This document shows positions 38,296 through 48,333 of a DNA stretch of 64,000 nt, piece after piece. The DNA comes from Pedobacter quisquiliarum. Lineage in GTDB: Bacteria; Bacteroidota; Bacteroidia; Sphingobacteriales; Sphingobacteriaceae. The stretch's first letter is position 1; every line of letters starts with the position of its first letter. Position numbers and translations under genes: made by a program. The notes beneath the pieces were generated by a model. The model was not told the origin of the DNA. It ran no database searches and saw nothing but the letters and a program-made list of their open reading frames with translations. The DNA lies in contig NZ_BMIL01000004.1 in the NCBI RefSeq assembly GCF_014642175.1, positions 124,001-188,000 on the forward strand, in the 5' to 3' direction.

Positions 38296-40329
38296 ATGAA
38301 AACTTCCAGAAATAATCTTTTTGAACCCCAACATGTAAAAGCTGCACTGCTGCAGGCCTTTATAAAGCTGCATCCGAAGGTGATGATCAAAAACCCAGTG
38401 ATGTTCACGGTGGAAATCGGCACGCTGGTTATGGCTTATGTTACCATTTATTCCATCACGCATAAAGGGGAGGGCTCACCGGTTTACAACTTCGCCGTTT
38501 TTATCGTGCTGCTGCTTACCCTCCTGTTTGCCAACTTCGCTGAAGCGATAGCGGAAGCCAGAGGTAAGGCGCAGGCAGATAGCTTGAGAAAGACCAGGGA
38601 AGAAACACCGGCAAAGGCGCTGAACGCAGAAGGTCATATAGAACTTCGCTCTTCCGGAATGCTCAAGAAAGGCGATCTTTTCCTATGCGAAGCAGGTGAC
38701 ACCATCCCCTGTGACGGCGAAATTATAAAGGGCATCGCGACCATTGATGAGTCGGCAATCACTGGGGAATCTGCACCTGTGATCCGCGAATCCGGTGGGG
38801 ATAAATCCTCGGTAACCGGTGGCACAAAGGTGCTTTCGGATCAAATTACCGTTCAGGTAAGCACTGCCCCGGGAGAGAGCTTCCTTGATCGCATGATCGC
38901 CCTGGTGGAAGGCACTTCAAGACAAAAGACACCAAATGAAATTGCCTTAACAATCTTGTTGTCCAGCTTCACCATTGTCTTCATCATCGTTTGCCTTACT
39001 CTGAAACCATTCGCGGATTATGCGAATACACCGGTCACCATCGCCGCCCTGATCTCTTTGTTCGTGTGCCTGATTCCAACAACCATCGGCGGGCTCTTGT
39101 CTGCAATTGGAATTGCGGGTATGGACAGGGCGCTTCGGGCTAACGTAATCACAAAATCTGGGAAGGCCGTGGAAACTGCTGGCGATATTGATGTTTTGTT
39201 GTTGGATAAGACAGGTACCATCACCATCGGGAACCGTAAGGCGACCCACTTTTATGCAACGGAGCAGGTAACCGAAGATCGCTTTATCGACGCAGCTGTG
39301 CTCAGTTCACTGGCAGATGAAACACCTGAAGGCAAGTCGATCGTAGAACTCGCTGCATCAATCCAAAGCGGCAAGGTTTGGCAGGCACCAGAAGGGGCTG
39401 TGTTTATCCAGTTCACCGCAGAAACCCGTTCCAGTGGCATGGATACCCCTGAAGGCCGCAGCATCCGCAAAGGCGCATTCGATTCCATTCGTAAAAAGGT
39501 ACAACGGGCAGGGAATACTTTTCCTGTTGATGTGGAAAACCATGTTAAGAACATTTCCAGCAATGGCGGTACACCGCTGGTTGTTGTAGAAAATCTGGAG
39601 GTTCTTGGTGTAATTGAGCTTCAGGACATCATCAAACCAGGTATCAGCGAGCGCTTTGAACGATTGAGGAAAATGGGTGTTAAGACCGTCATGGTTACTG
39701 GTGATAACCCGCTTACGGCGAAGTTTATTGCGGAAAAAGCAGGTGTCGATGATTTCATTGCCGAGGCAAAACCTGAGGATAAGATGAACTACATCAAAGC
39801 AGAGCAGGCACTCGGAAAACTGGTCGCCATGATGGGTGATGGCACCAACGATGCGCCTGCCCTGGCCCAGGCAGATGTCGGCGTCGCCATGAACAGCGGT
39901 ACCCAGGCTGCAAAAGAAGCTGGCAATATGGTGGATCTTGACAATGATCCAACCAAGCTGATCGAGATTGTGGAGATTGGAAAGCAACTCCTTATTACCC
40001 GCGGTACGCTCACCACCTTTTCCATCGCCAATGACATTGCTAAATACTTTGCCATTGTACCGGCACTTTTCATCGCCTCCATCCCAGGCTTGCAGAAGCT
40101 GAACATCATGAATCTGCACAGTCCGGAAAGCGCCATCCTTGCCGCTGTCATCTTCAACGCCATCATCATACCGATACTTATCCCGCTTGCCTTGAAAGGT
40201 GTGGTTTACAAGCCCATCGGCGCCAGCGCCTTGTTGCGCAGGAATCTTTTGATCTATGGTCTTGGTGGTATCATCGCACCGTTTATCGGGATCAAACTTA
40301 TTGATCTTCTAGTAGGCCTATTTGTTTAA
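38296..40329 (+). CDS. kdpB: potassium-transporting P-type ATPase subunit KdpB
   Basis: Energy-coupling subunit of the Kdp pump, 677 residues. Visible P-type marks are the actuator loop [10 protein letters not shown], the phosphorylated aspartate D304 in [11 protein letters not shown], and the hinge motif [21 protein letters not shown] with [19 protein letters not shown]. Helices lie at about 35-75, 215-260 and 570-675. The TGES serine that is phosphorylated to inhibit the pump in E. coli has its counterpart here. It follows kdpA directly. Confidence 0.98.
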   Translation: MKTSRNNLFEPQHVKAALLQAFIKLHPKVMIKNPVMFTVEIGTLVMAYVTIYSITHKGEGSPVYNFAVFIVLLLTLLFANFAEAIAEARGKAQADSLRKTREETPAKALNAEGHIELRSSGMLKKGDLFLCEAGDTIPCDGEIIKGIATIDESAITGESAPVIRESGGDKSSVTGGTKVLSDQITVQVSTAPGESFLDRMIALVEGTSRQKTPNEIALTILLSSFTIVFIIVCLTLKPFADYANTPVTIAALISLFVCLIPTTIGGLLSAIGIAGMDRALRANVITKSGKAVETAGDIDVLLLDKTGTITIGNRKATHFYATEQVTEDRFIDAAVLSSLADETPEGKSIVELAASIQSGKVWQAPEGAVFIQFTAETRSSGMDTPEGRSIRKGAFDSIRKKVQRAGNTFPVDVENHVKNISSNGGTPLVVVENLEVLGVIELQDIIKPGISERFERLRKMGVKTVMVTGDNPLTAKFIAEKAGVDDFIAEAKPEDKMNYIKAEQALGKLVAMMGDGTNDAPALAQADVGVAMNSGTQAAKEAGNMVDLDNDPTKLIEIVEIGKQLLITRGTLTTFSIANDIAKYFAIVPALFIASIPGLQKLNIMNLHSPESAILAAVIFNAIIIPILIPLALKGVVYKPIGASALLRRNLLIYGLGGIIAPFIGIKLIDLLVGLFV

Positions 40330-40347
40330 AACAACCATTAAAATCTC

Positions 40348-40926
40348 ATGAAAAAATATCTTATACCATCCATTCGCCTAACCCTCGTTTTAATGCTGCT
40401 CCTATGTGTACTCTATCCAGTTTTCATATCCTACGCTGGTCGGCTTTCGGAAGGTCAGGGTGGTGGCGAAAAAATGATTTCCCAGGGAAAGATCGTGGGC
40501 TATGCAGCCCTTGGGCAGCGCTTTGATAAGCCGCAGTATTTCTGGGGCCGTCCATCTGCGGTAGACTACAATGCTGCAGGTTCCGCAGGCTCCAATAAGG
40601 GACCTGCTAATACCGAATACCTGAAAATAGTTTCAAACCGGGTAGATACCCTGTTAAAGTATCATCCCTACCTAAAAAAATCAGATATCCCTGCAGATCT
40701 TGTAACCGCTTCTGGTAGTGGACTTGATCCCGACATTTCAGAACAGGCCGCCACCATCCAGATCAAAAGAGTGGCTCAGGCAAGAAACATCCCGGAAGCG
40801 GAGCTGGCGGCACTCCTGGTAAAACATACTCAACAACCGCTCTTCGGATTGTTTGGCCCAAGCGCCGTGAATGTGCTGAAACTGAACATAGATCTTGATA
40901 AGCTAAAACCACGCCCCCTTAACTAA
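40348..40926 (+). CDS. kdpC: potassium-transporting ATPase subunit KdpC
   Basis: Single-helix accessory subunit of 192 residues: helix at about 10-30 (IRLTLVLMLLLCVLYPVF), then a soluble periplasmic domain with GYAALGQRFDKPQYFWGRPSAVDYN, SGLDPDIS and ARNIPEAELAALL, all standard KdpC signatures. It is thought to assist pump turnover and assembly. It is 18 bases from kdpB and 6 from the porin gene. Confidence 0.97.
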   Translation: MKKYLIPSIRLTLVLMLLLCVLYPVFISYAGRLSEGQGGGEKMISQGKIVGYAALGQRFDKPQYFWGRPSAVDYNAAGSAGSNKGPANTEYLKIVSNRVDTLLKYHPYLKKSDIPADLVTASGSGLDPDISEQAATIQIKRVAQARNIPEAELAALLVKHTQQPLFGLFGPSAVNVLKLNIDLDKLKPRPLN

Positions 40927-40932
40927 CCTTCC

Positions 40933-42003
40933 ATGAAAAAAATCATATTTGCCGTACTGGCACTTACAGCTGCATGCGCAGCAAAGGCACAAGCCCAATC
41001 GAAACTTAAAATCAGCGGATACCTGGAGACCTATTATGGTTACGACTTGAATAAACCTGCAGATCACAACAGGCCAGGGTTTGTCTATTCGCACAACAGG
41101 CATAATGAGGTAAATCTCAACCTGGGCTTCATAAAAGCCAGCTATGAGGATGATCAAGTGCGAGCCAACCTGGCCATCATGTCGGGAACCTACACCAATG
41201 CTAACCTTGCTGCGGAGCCGGGCGTATTAAAAAACATCTTTGAAGCCAATGCAGGCATAAAATTGACGAAATCAAGCAACCTGTGGCTCGACGCCGGTAT
41301 TTTTTCTTCTCATATAGGCTTTGAAAGTGCTATTTCAAAAGACTGCTGGGTCGTAACCAGGAACATTTCTTCTGAAAATACACCGTATTATGAAGCAGGG
41401 GCGAAACTGAGCTACACGACAGAAGACGGAAAATTTGCAGCAACATTGCTTTATCTGAATGGATGGCAGCGGATTGCCCGGCAGGCCAACAATAGTGCTG
41501 CGGCAGGGGGCTTGCAACTTACCTGGAAACCGATGGAGCACGTAACAATTAATTACAGCAACTACGTAGGCGCGGAGGGCGCAGACTCGATCGCCACCAC
41601 CAGGTTTTACAATAATCTTTATAGCATCATCAAGATGAGTGAGACCTTTGGCCTTACCCTAGGTGTTGATTACGGCATTCAGCAGCGCGAAAAAGGTAGT
41701 ACCACACAAAAACATGTTTTCTCACCAGTAGCAATCGCCCGCTATAAGCTTGATCCGAAATGGGCTGTTGCCGGAAGGGTTGAATACTATCGCGACAAGG
41801 ATGGTATGTTAATCACGACCAACGTTGAAAATGGGTTTGAAACCTATGGATACTCCCTGAATGTTGATTACTCCCCCGTAGATCATGCAGTATTCCGCTT
41901 AGAGGGAAAGGTTTACGATAGTGAAGGGCAGATCTTCTCCAGGCAGTTGCAACAGGTGAACCATAGTGCATCACTCACCGCTAGTTTAGCGGTATCATTC
42001 TAA
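40933..42003 (+). CDS. outer membrane beta-barrel porin of the kdp operon (Bbp2/OmpL-like)
   Basis: Outer-membrane protein of 356 residues with signal peptide about 1-20 (AACAAKAQA). The mature part consists of alternating beta strands with aromatic girdles (ISGYLETYYGYDLNKP, VRANLAIMSGTYTNA, FETYGYSLNVDYSP) and ends in ASLAVSF with a C-terminal Phe, as expected for a Bam-inserted barrel. It resembles the Bacteroidota OmpL/Bbp2-type porins. Being only 6 bases after kdpC, it is very likely co-induced and could let potassium through the outer membrane; that role is inferred. Confidence 0.82.
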   Translation: MKKIIFAVLALTAACAAKAQAQSKLKISGYLETYYGYDLNKPADHNRPGFVYSHNRHNEVNLNLGFIKASYEDDQVRANLAIMSGTYTNANLAAEPGVLKNIFEANAGIKLTKSSNLWLDAGIFSSHIGFESAISKDCWVVTRNISSENTPYYEAGAKLSYTTEDGKFAATLLYLNGWQRIARQANNSAAAGGLQLTWKPMEHVTINYSNYVGAEGADSIATTRFYNNLYSIIKMSETFGLTLGVDYGIQQREKGSTTQKHVFSPVAIARYKLDPKWAVAGRVEYYRDKDGMLITTNVENGFETYGYSLNVDYSPVDHAVFRLEGKVYDSEGQIFSRQLQQVNHSASLTASLAVSF

Positions 42004-42022
42004 ACAGAAACGCATTTGCGCC

Positions 42023-43153
42023 ATGGAACAAGCTAAGCAGTCGGCATCTGTAAAAAACTTTCTTGATCTGGTGAAAACATCCAGAAAGGGCAAGCTGAAA
42101 ATCTATTTAGGTATGAGTGCTGGTGTAGGTAAAACTTACCGGATGCTGCAGGAAGCCCATTCCATGTTGCACAACGGTATCCATATACAAATTGGGTATA
42201 TCGAAACCCATGGTCGTGTGGAGACCCATGCATTGCTGTCGGGCATACCCATAATCCCTAAACGGGAGATCTACTACAAAGGAAAACACCTGGAAGAAAT
42301 GGATCTTAATGCGATCCTGCACGTACATCCTGAGGTCGTGCTGGTTGATGAACTTGCACACAGCAATGTCGAAGGCAGTAAGAACGCAAAGCGTTGGCAG
42401 GATGTCTTCGACATTTTAGCGGCTGGTATCAGTGTGATATCAGCCCTCAATGTTCAGCATCTTGAAAGCATTAATGAAGCGGTTGAACAGATAACCGGCA
42501 TAGCCATTACGGAACGGGTTCCGGACAGCGTTCTTGATGCTGCAGATGAAATTGTGAACATCGATCTCACCGCTGATGAATTGATTGCGCGGCTGCTTGC
42601 CGGAAAAATTTACGATAAAAGTAAAGTAAGCTATGCGTTAAACAATTTCTTCAAGCGGGAGAAGATCCTGCAATTGCGGGAGCTGGCGGTAAACGAGGTT
42701 TCACATCACCTGCAAAGGAAAATCCAGATTGAGGTGGCAAAAAATATCAAGCTCCGACCCGAAAAATTCATGGCTTGTATCTCTACAAACTTTAAAACGG
42801 CCAAGGTAATCATCCGGAAAACAGCCAGACTCGCATCATACTACCATTCTCCCTGGATTGTACTGTACGTACAGAAAAGCGGTGAAAGTGCTGATAAAAT
42901 AAAGCTCGACCTGCAGCGCCACCTGATTAATAACCTTAAACTTGCAACCGAACTTGGTGCAGAGGTGATCAGAATAAAAAGTGATGACATTACGAGCTCC
43001 ATATTCCAGGTGTCAATGGAAAAAGAAGTCACAACAATATGTATTGGCAAGCCACATATCACCCTCTTTCAGGTTATAATGCAAACAGCTGTGTTCAACC
43101 AGCTCATAAAAAAACTTTCTACAACAGAGACGGATCTCATCATCCTGTCCTGA
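42023..43153 (+). CDS. kdpD: kinase-less KdpD sensor (KdpD and Usp domains only)
   Basis: Protein of 376 residues matching only the N-terminal cytoplasmic part of KdpD. The KdpD domain has Walker A GMSAGVGKTY from residue 30, GYIETHGRVET and VVLVDELAHSN, followed by a universal-stress-protein-like domain (FMACISTNFKTAKVIIRKTA, about 250-376). The four helices, GAF and histidine kinase of the roughly 900-residue classical KdpD are absent, and the stop is clean. The separate kinase 13 bases downstream probably supplies phosphotransfer. In E. coli this region senses ATP and signalling nucleotides. Confidence 0.93.
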   Translation: MEQAKQSASVKNFLDLVKTSRKGKLKIYLGMSAGVGKTYRMLQEAHSMLHNGIHIQIGYIETHGRVETHALLSGIPIIPKREIYYKGKHLEEMDLNAILHVHPEVVLVDELAHSNVEGSKNAKRWQDVFDILAAGISVISALNVQHLESINEAVEQITGIAITERVPDSVLDAADEIVNIDLTADELIARLLAGKIYDKSKVSYALNNFFKREKILQLRELAVNEVSHHLQRKIQIEVAKNIKLRPEKFMACISTNFKTAKVIIRKTARLASYYHSPWIVLYVQKSGESADKIKLDLQRHLINNLKLATELGAEVIRIKSDDITSSIFQVSMEKEVTTICIGKPHITLFQVIMQTAVFNQLIKKLSTTETDLIILS

Positions 43154-43166
43154 ATGGCTAACTCCT

Positions 43167-44924
43167 ATGAAAATCAAAACTAAACTTCGCCTTGGCTTCG
43201 GATTTTTATTCCTGGTCATCTTATTTTTCGGGGCAATCTCCTTGTATTACATGAATAGGATCTCCATAAGTTCAAAGGTGATCTTAAAAGATAATTACAA
43301 GAGTTTACGACTTTCGGGCAGCATGCGGGCCATCCTTGATGATCAAACGCTGCCTTTATCGGCCGGTAGCAAACGTGAATTTCTAGCCTTGCTTGAACAG
43401 GAGCGGAGCAATATCACTGAACCTGGGGAGCGAAAGGCTGTAGAACATGTTAGCCGGGCATTTGAGGTGTTGTCAAATCCAGCCATAAGCCCAGGAGACA
43501 AGGCTGATGCCCTGAAATCTGCAAGGCAACAATTAAGAAGGATAGACCAGTTGAATATGGCTGCCATCTCCAGTAAGAATGACGCTGCACTAGCGGGCGT
43601 AGAAAAGGCCGCTGGATACCTGATCTTTGCGGCTTCCATCTGTTTTCTGGTGCTTTTTTCCTTTATGCTGAACTTTCCCGGATTTGTGGCGAACCCATTA
43701 AGGGAGTTTTCGGAAGCCATAAAAGGTATCAGCAGGCAAAACTATAAGCAGCAACTTCAGTTCAGCAGTACCGACGAGTTTGCGGAACTCGCACAGGAAT
43801 TTAATACCATGGCCAGGCATCTGAACAAATGGGAAAATAGTAACCTGGCGAAACTGCAGTCGGAAAAACGACGTATAGAAGCCATCATTGAGCAAATAAA
43901 TGATGCGATCGTTGGTCTCGATGAACATAGAAAAGTACTGTTCATTAATAAGGTTGCGTGTTCCCTGCTGAATATGGACAAGGCGGATGTGATGGGCCAG
44001 AACGTAAATGCGCTGATGGCTAAGAACGACTTGCTAAAGAAAATTCTGAATGCGGAAGCGGAAGATAAAAACTTTACCATATACGCTGATCATAAAACAT
44101 CCTATTTCCAGTTGGAGAAAAGCCTTATCCATGTACCGGCCTTCAGCCCGGGAGATGAAGCGATTACGGAAGCCAACATTGCAGCAGGTGAGGTTTATGT
44201 GCTAAGGAACATCACGCCTTTCAAGGAGCTTGATGAAGCGAAAACAAATTTTATCGCTACGGTATCGCATGAACTGAAAACGCCAATTTCGGCTATAAAG
44301 ATGAGTGTAAGCATATTGGAGGATGAGCGGGTTGGAACAATGAATGCAGAACAAAAAGAAATGGTTCAGCACATTGCAGACGACTGCGGCCGGCTGCTGA
44401 AAATCACGAGTGCATTGCTGGATTTGGCGCAAGTGGAGACGGGTAATCTGCAGTTAAGCTTCAGAAAAACGGCTCCGGCCACGATTGTGAATTATGCAAT
44501 AGATGCGCTTCGTTTCCAGGCTGATCAACGCGAGATCCAGCTTGAGCTTCATGCTGCGCCAACCTTAGCCCTGGTGAATGTTGATGTAGAAAAAACAGCA
44601 TGGGTGCTAATTAATTTCTTAACGAACGCATTGCGTTATAGTACGAATCGCTCCAGGGTAGTGTTGGAAATTCAGCAAAGCGGTGATGATGTCGTGTTTT
44701 CTGTCAGGGATTTTGGTCAGGGGATCCCGGATCAATACCAGGAGCGTTTGTTCGAACGCTATTTTCAGGTGCCCACCGATGGCAGAAACAAATCAGGGTC
44801 CGGGCTGGGGCTGGCAATATCGAAAGACTTCATCGAAGCGCAAGGCGGAACGATCTGGGTAGAGTCTTCTGTAGGGGAAGGCAGCCGGTTTTGCTTTCAG
44901 CTGCCAGGCGTAGGTGCAGCGTAA
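43167..44924 (+). CDS. HAMP-PAS sensor histidine kinase of the kdp operon
   Basis: Membrane kinase of 585 residues. Helix 1 (about 8-28), a periplasmic helical sensor, helix 2 (about 154-173), HAMP (about 175-225), PAS (about 235-350), HisKA with H368 in VSHELKTPIS, and an ATPase domain with NFLTNALRYS and GSGLGLAIS. It is the last gene of the kdp run, 13 bases after kinase-less KdpD, and has no receiver of its own. Its natural target is the sigma-54 regulator at 34910-36241, giving a two-piece replacement for KdpD/KdpE. This pairing is inferred from gene order. Confidence 0.92.
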   Translation: MKIKTKLRLGFGFLFLVILFFGAISLYYMNRISISSKVILKDNYKSLRLSGSMRAILDDQTLPLSAGSKREFLALLEQERSNITEPGERKAVEHVSRAFEVLSNPAISPGDKADALKSARQQLRRIDQLNMAAISSKNDAALAGVEKAAGYLIFAASICFLVLFSFMLNFPGFVANPLREFSEAIKGISRQNYKQQLQFSSTDEFAELAQEFNTMARHLNKWENSNLAKLQSEKRRIEAIIEQINDAIVGLDEHRKVLFINKVACSLLNMDKADVMGQNVNALMAKNDLLKKILNAEAEDKNFTIYADHKTSYFQLEKSLIHVPAFSPGDEAITEANIAAGEVYVLRNITPFKELDEAKTNFIATVSHELKTPISAIKMSVSILEDERVGTMNAEQKEMVQHIADDCGRLLKITSALLDLAQVETGNLQLSFRKTAPATIVNYAIDALRFQADQREIQLELHAAPTLALVNVDVEKTAWVLINFLTNALRYSTNRSRVVLEIQQSGDDVVFSVRDFGQGIPDQYQERLFERYFQVPTDGRNKSGSGLGLAISKDFIEAQGGTIWVESSVGEGSRFCFQLPGVGAA

Positions 44925-44956
44925 TCAATGGGCCAAGGTTTAAGGGATAGCTTTGG

Positions 44957-45026
44957 ACCAACCCCAGACCAAACGCACACCAACCCCAGACCAAACGCAC
45001 ACCAAGCGCACAGGTTGTGTGCGTTT
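44957..45026. repeat. 22-base tandem repeat with inverted copy
   Basis: Units 44957-44978 and 44979-45000 are identical (ACCAACCCC...AAACGCAC), followed by a partial copy ACCAAGCGCAC (45001-45011). GTGTGCGTTT at 45017-45026 is the exact reverse complement of AAACGCACAC in the second unit (44993-45002), giving a 10-base-pair hairpin with a 14-base loop. The first unit offers an alternative pairing partner. Confidence 0.85.
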
Positions 45027-45156
45027 CCTGTGTGTTTGATGTTTGACTAACCTGTAATTCTTCCCTTGATGGACGTGGTTCGGCATGGCCTTAAGACACT
45101 GCAATTCAGCTTGGCAAACAAATGCAGGGATGGAGCAATATATTTCAGTTAACCCC

Positions 45157-45187
45157 TTGATTTATAAAATGTATCTTCCTACCTTTG
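45157..45187 (+). promoter_or_regulatory. promoter of the str (rpsL) operon
   Basis: TTG (45157-45159), a 20-base spacer and TACCTTTG (45180-45187) match the Bacteroidota sigma consensus. The predicted transcript would start near 45190 and have a leader of about 53 bases. Confidence 0.75.
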
Positions 45188-45242
45188 CAGTCCCTTTATT
45201 AGGGGTAAAGTTTTTAAAACACTTAATAGAAAACAAAAAACA

Positions 45243-45656
45243 ATGCCAACCATTCAACAATTAGTTAGAAAAGGTAGAGTAGCACTGGAGTTCAAGAGTA
45301 AGTCTCCAGCGTTGGACAGCTGTCCACAGCGAAGAGGTGTATGTACACGTGTATATACCACTACCCCTAAAAAACCAAACTCAGCAATGCGTAAAGTTGC
45401 CCGTGTACGTTTAACCAATGGAAAAGAGGTGAATGCCTATATCCCTGGTGAAGGTCACAACTTACAGGAGCACTCCATTGTATTGATCCGTGGTGGTCGT
45501 GTTAAAGATTTACCAGGTGTACGTTACCACATCATCCGTGGTGCATTAGATACATCAGGTGTAGCTGGTCGTAACCAACGTCGTTCGAAATATGGTACTA
45601 AACGTCCTAAACCAGGACAAGTAGCTGCGGCACCAACAAAAGGTAAAAAGAAATAA
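45243..45656 (+). CDS. rpsL: 30S ribosomal protein S12
   Basis: S12, 137 residues, part of the decoding centre. [15 protein letters not shown] and [13 protein letters not shown] are intact, with the streptomycin-related lysines K43 and K88 and the usually methylthiolated D89 unchanged. The C-terminus is a short Ala/Pro/Lys extension. It is the first gene of the str operon. The start has an A-rich upstream region without a Shine-Dalgarno site. Confidence 0.98.
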   Translation: MPTIQQLVRKGRVALEFKSKSPALDSCPQRRGVCTRVYTTTPKKPNSAMRKVARVRLTNGKEVNAYIPGEGHNLQEHSIVLIRGGRVKDLPGVRYHIIRGALDTSGVAGRNQRRSKYGTKRPKPGQVAAAPTKGKKK

Positions 45657-45672
45657 TTAGGAGGAAACAAAA

Positions 45673-46140
45673 ATGAGAAAGTCAAAACCAAAAAAGAGAA
45701 TTATCCTTCCTGATCCGAAATTTAACGATGTTATGGTGACCAGGTTTGTAAACAATATGATGTATGATGGAAAGAAATCCATTGCATATGATATTTTTTA
45801 TAACGCAGTAGAACTTGCAGAAAAAAGAGCTGGCGAAAGCGGTCTTGAAGTATGGAAGCGCGCTTTAACCAATGTAATGCCTGCAGTAGAGGTTAAGTCA
45901 CGCCGTGTAGGTGGTGCTAACTTCCAGGTGCCAACTGAAGTAAGACCTGACCGCAAAATTGCTTTAGGTATGAAATGGTTAATTTCTTACGCACGTAAAC
46001 GTGGTGAGAAAACAATGAAAGAAAAATTAGCAGGTGAGATCGTTTCAGCAGCTAAAGGTGAAGGTGCCGCAGTTAAGAAAAAAGAAGATACGCATAAAAT
46101 GGCTGAGGCTAACAAAGCGTTCTCTCACTTCCGTTTCTAA
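45673..46140 (+). CDS. rpsG: 30S ribosomal protein S7
   Basis: S7, 155 residues, organiser of the 30S head. [21 protein letters not shown] and [15 protein letters not shown] are family marks. It has a strong AGGAGG site 8 bases before the ATG, uncommon among the genes of this window, and follows rpsL by 16 bases. Confidence 0.98.
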   Translation: MRKSKPKKRIILPDPKFNDVMVTRFVNNMMYDGKKSIAYDIFYNAVELAEKRAGESGLEVWKRALTNVMPAVEVKSRRVGGANFQVPTEVRPDRKIALGMKWLISYARKRGEKTMKEKLAGEIVSAAKGEGAAVKKKEDTHKMAEANKAFSHFRF

Positions 46141-46158
46141 TATTACATTAATAACAAA

Positions 46159-48273
46159 ATGTCAAGAGATTTAAAATACACAAGAAATATTGGTATTGCA
46201 GCTCACATTGATGCGGGTAAAACCACAACAACCGAGCGTATCCTTTATTATGCAGGTGTTAGTCACAAAATTGGTGAAGTGCACGAAGGTGCAGCAACCA
46301 TGGACTGGATGGCACAAGAGCAGGAGCGTGGTATTACCATTACTTCTGCTGCTACAACAGTTAATTGGAACTACAGAGGCCAGAAATACCATGTCAACGT
46401 AATTGATACCCCGGGTCACGTGGATTTTACCGTAGAGGTAAATCGTTCATTACGTGTACTTGACGGATTGGTGTTCTTGTTTTCAGCAGTTGATGGTGTT
46501 GAGCCTCAATCTGAAACCAACTGGCGCTTAGCAAACAACTACAATGTACCACGTATTGGTTTCGTTAACAAAATGGACCGTTCTGGTGCTGACTTCCTTA
46601 AAGTTGTTGGACAGGTTAAAAACATGTTAGGTAGTAATGCAGTTCCATTGCAATTACCTATCGGTTCTGAAGACAGCTTCAAAGGTGTTGTTGATTTAAT
46701 TAACAACCGTGGTATCGTTTGGAATGAACATGATAAAGGTATGACCTTTACTGAAGTGCCAATTCCTGATGATATGATTGATGATGTTGCAGAATGGAGA
46801 GAGAAATTGCTTGAATCTGTAGCAGATTATGATGAGTCATTGATGGAGAAATTCTTCGATGCTCCTGATACAATCACGGAACGTGAAGTTTTAGACGCTT
46901 TACGTGCAGCAGTATTGGACGCTAAAATTGTACCTATGGTATGTGGTTCATCTTTCAAAAACAAAGGTGTTCAAACCATGCTTGATTATGTGATGGAATT
47001 ATTGCCATCGCCTATGGACGTTGAAGGCATTACTGGTACCAATCCAAACACTGGTGAAGAGATTTTACGTCAGCCAAGCGAAAAAGAGCCTTTTGCAGCT
47101 TTAGCATTTAAAATTGCGACAGATCCTTTCGTAGGTCGTCTATGCTTTATCCGCGTTTATTCAGGTAACCTTGAAGCTGGTTCATACGTGTACAATGCAC
47201 GTTCTGAAAGTAAAGAGCGTATTTCCCGTATCTTCCAAATGCACGCAAACAAGCAAAACCCAATCCCTAACGTAGGTGCTGGTGATATTGCTGCGGTAGT
47301 TGGTTTCAAAGACATCAAAACTGGAGATACCCTTTGCGATGAGAAAAACCCAATCATCCTGGAATCAATGAACTTCCCTGAGCCGGTAATCGGTTTAGCG
47401 ATCGAGCCTAAAACGCAGGCTGACGTTGATAAACTAGGTATGGGCTTAGCGAAATTAGCTGAAGAAGATCCTACCTTCAGAGTACAAACAGATCAGGAAA
47501 CTGGCCAAACTGTAATCTCTGGTATGGGTGAGCTTCACTTAGATATTTTGATCGACCGCTTAAAACGTGAGTTTAAAGTAGAGGTTAATCAAGGTGCGCC
47601 ACAAGTTGCTTACAAAGAAGCCATCACTGGTACTGCTCAACACCGTGAAACATACAAAAAACAAACTGGTGGTCGTGGTAAATTCGCGGATATCCAGGTT
47701 GTTATTTCACCAATTGATGCAGATTTCGAAAAAGGTGGTCTTCAGTTCGTAAACGAAATTGTAGGTGGTTCAATCCCTCGTGAATTTATCCCTTCAGTAG
47801 AAAAAGGATTTGCTGCTGCCATGTCAAATGGTGTGCTTGCAGGTTTCCCGCTTCCTGATATGAAAGTTCGTTTGATTGATGGTTCATTCCACGCAGTCGA
47901 TTCAGATGCTTTATCTTTCGAGATTGCAGCGCGTTCTGCATTCCGTGAGGCATTGCCGAAATGTAAGCCTGTGTTGATGGAGCCAATCATGAAAATTGAA
48001 GTATTGACTCCAGAAGAAAACATGGGTGATGTAATGGGTGACTTAAACCGTCGTCGTGGCCAACTGCAAGGTATGGACACTCGTAATGGTTCACAAGTTA
48101 TTAAAGCCCTTGTACCACTTTCAGAAATGTTCGGTTATGTAACGCAGTTACGTACCATCACTTCAGGTCGTGCAACATCTACTATGGAGTTTGATCACTA
48201 CGAACCAGCTCCAAGAAACGTTCAGGATGAAGTAATTGCTAAAGCAAAAGGCAAGGTTAAATCCGGAGAATAA
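46159..48273 (+). CDS. fusA: elongation factor G
   Basis: Translocation GTPase of 704 residues. G1 [16 protein letters not shown]2/G3 [11 protein letters not shown] and DTPGHVDFT, and G4 NKMDR are intact. Domains II-V follow with the domain IV segment [12 protein letters not shown] and the C-terminal [14 protein letters not shown]. The length is normal. It sits in the usual place after rpsG. A hairpin separates it from rpsJ, and tuf is not adjacent. Confidence 0.98.
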   Translation: MSRDLKYTRNIGIAAHIDAGKTTTTERILYYAGVSHKIGEVHEGAATMDWMAQEQERGITITSAATTVNWNYRGQKYHVNVIDTPGHVDFTVEVNRSLRVLDGLVFLFSAVDGVEPQSETNWRLANNYNVPRIGFVNKMDRSGADFLKVVGQVKNMLGSNAVPLQLPIGSEDSFKGVVDLINNRGIVWNEHDKGMTFTEVPIPDDMIDDVAEWREKLLESVADYDESLMEKFFDAPDTITEREVLDALRAAVLDAKIVPMVCGSSFKNKGVQTMLDYVMELLPSPMDVEGITGTNPNTGEEILRQPSEKEPFAALAFKIATDPFVGRLCFIRVYSGNLEAGSYVYNARSESKERISRIFQMHANKQNPIPNVGAGDIAAVVGFKDIKTGDTLCDEKNPIILESMNFPEPVIGLAIEPKTQADVDKLGMGLAKLAEEDPTFRVQTDQETGQTVISGMGELHLDILIDRLKREFKVEVNQGAPQVAYKEAITGTAQHRETYKKQTGGRGKFADIQVVISPIDADFEKGGLQFVNEIVGGSIPREFIPSVEKGFAAAMSNGVLAGFPLPDMKVRLIDGSFHAVDSDALSFEIAARSAFREALPKCKPVLMEPIMKIEVLTPEENMGDVMGDLNRRRGQLQGMDTRNGSQVIKALVPLSEMFGYVTQLRTITSGRATSTMEFDHYEPAPRNVQDEVIAKAKGKVKSGE

Positions 48274-48285
48274 TAAAACAAACCG

Positions 48286-48317
48286 GCCGACTGTTATTAA
48301 TAGCTCTAACAGTCGGC
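48286..48317 (+). other. hairpin between fusA and rpsJ
   Basis: An 11-base-pair perfect stem (GCCGACTGTTA with TAACAGTCGGC) and a 10-base loop fill most of the fusA-rpsJ gap. It is followed by TTTAAATAAA rather than a true T run, so it is more likely an attenuator, processing site or stabiliser than a full terminator. Confidence 0.7.
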
Positions 48318-48333
48318 TTTAAATAAACATATC

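Larger units (their letters stand above)
44925..45242. other. gap between the kdp and ribosomal operons
   Basis: This 318-base gap holds no gene that I can support. It contains two perfect 22-base tandem units with an inverted partner (44957-45026), a plain stretch, and the rpsL promoter with its 53-base leader (45157-45242). No classical terminator with a T run follows the kdp kinase gene; the GTGTGCGTTT hairpin is the only candidate. Confidence 0.7.

Noticed and set aside
39358..40119. 253-codon open frame antisense to kdpB
   Set aside because: The sense strand encodes intact KdpB with all P-type motifs; the antisense product shows no motif.
45243..45656. streptomycin-resistance allele in rpsL
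   Set aside because: K43 and K88 are both the wild-type lysine.
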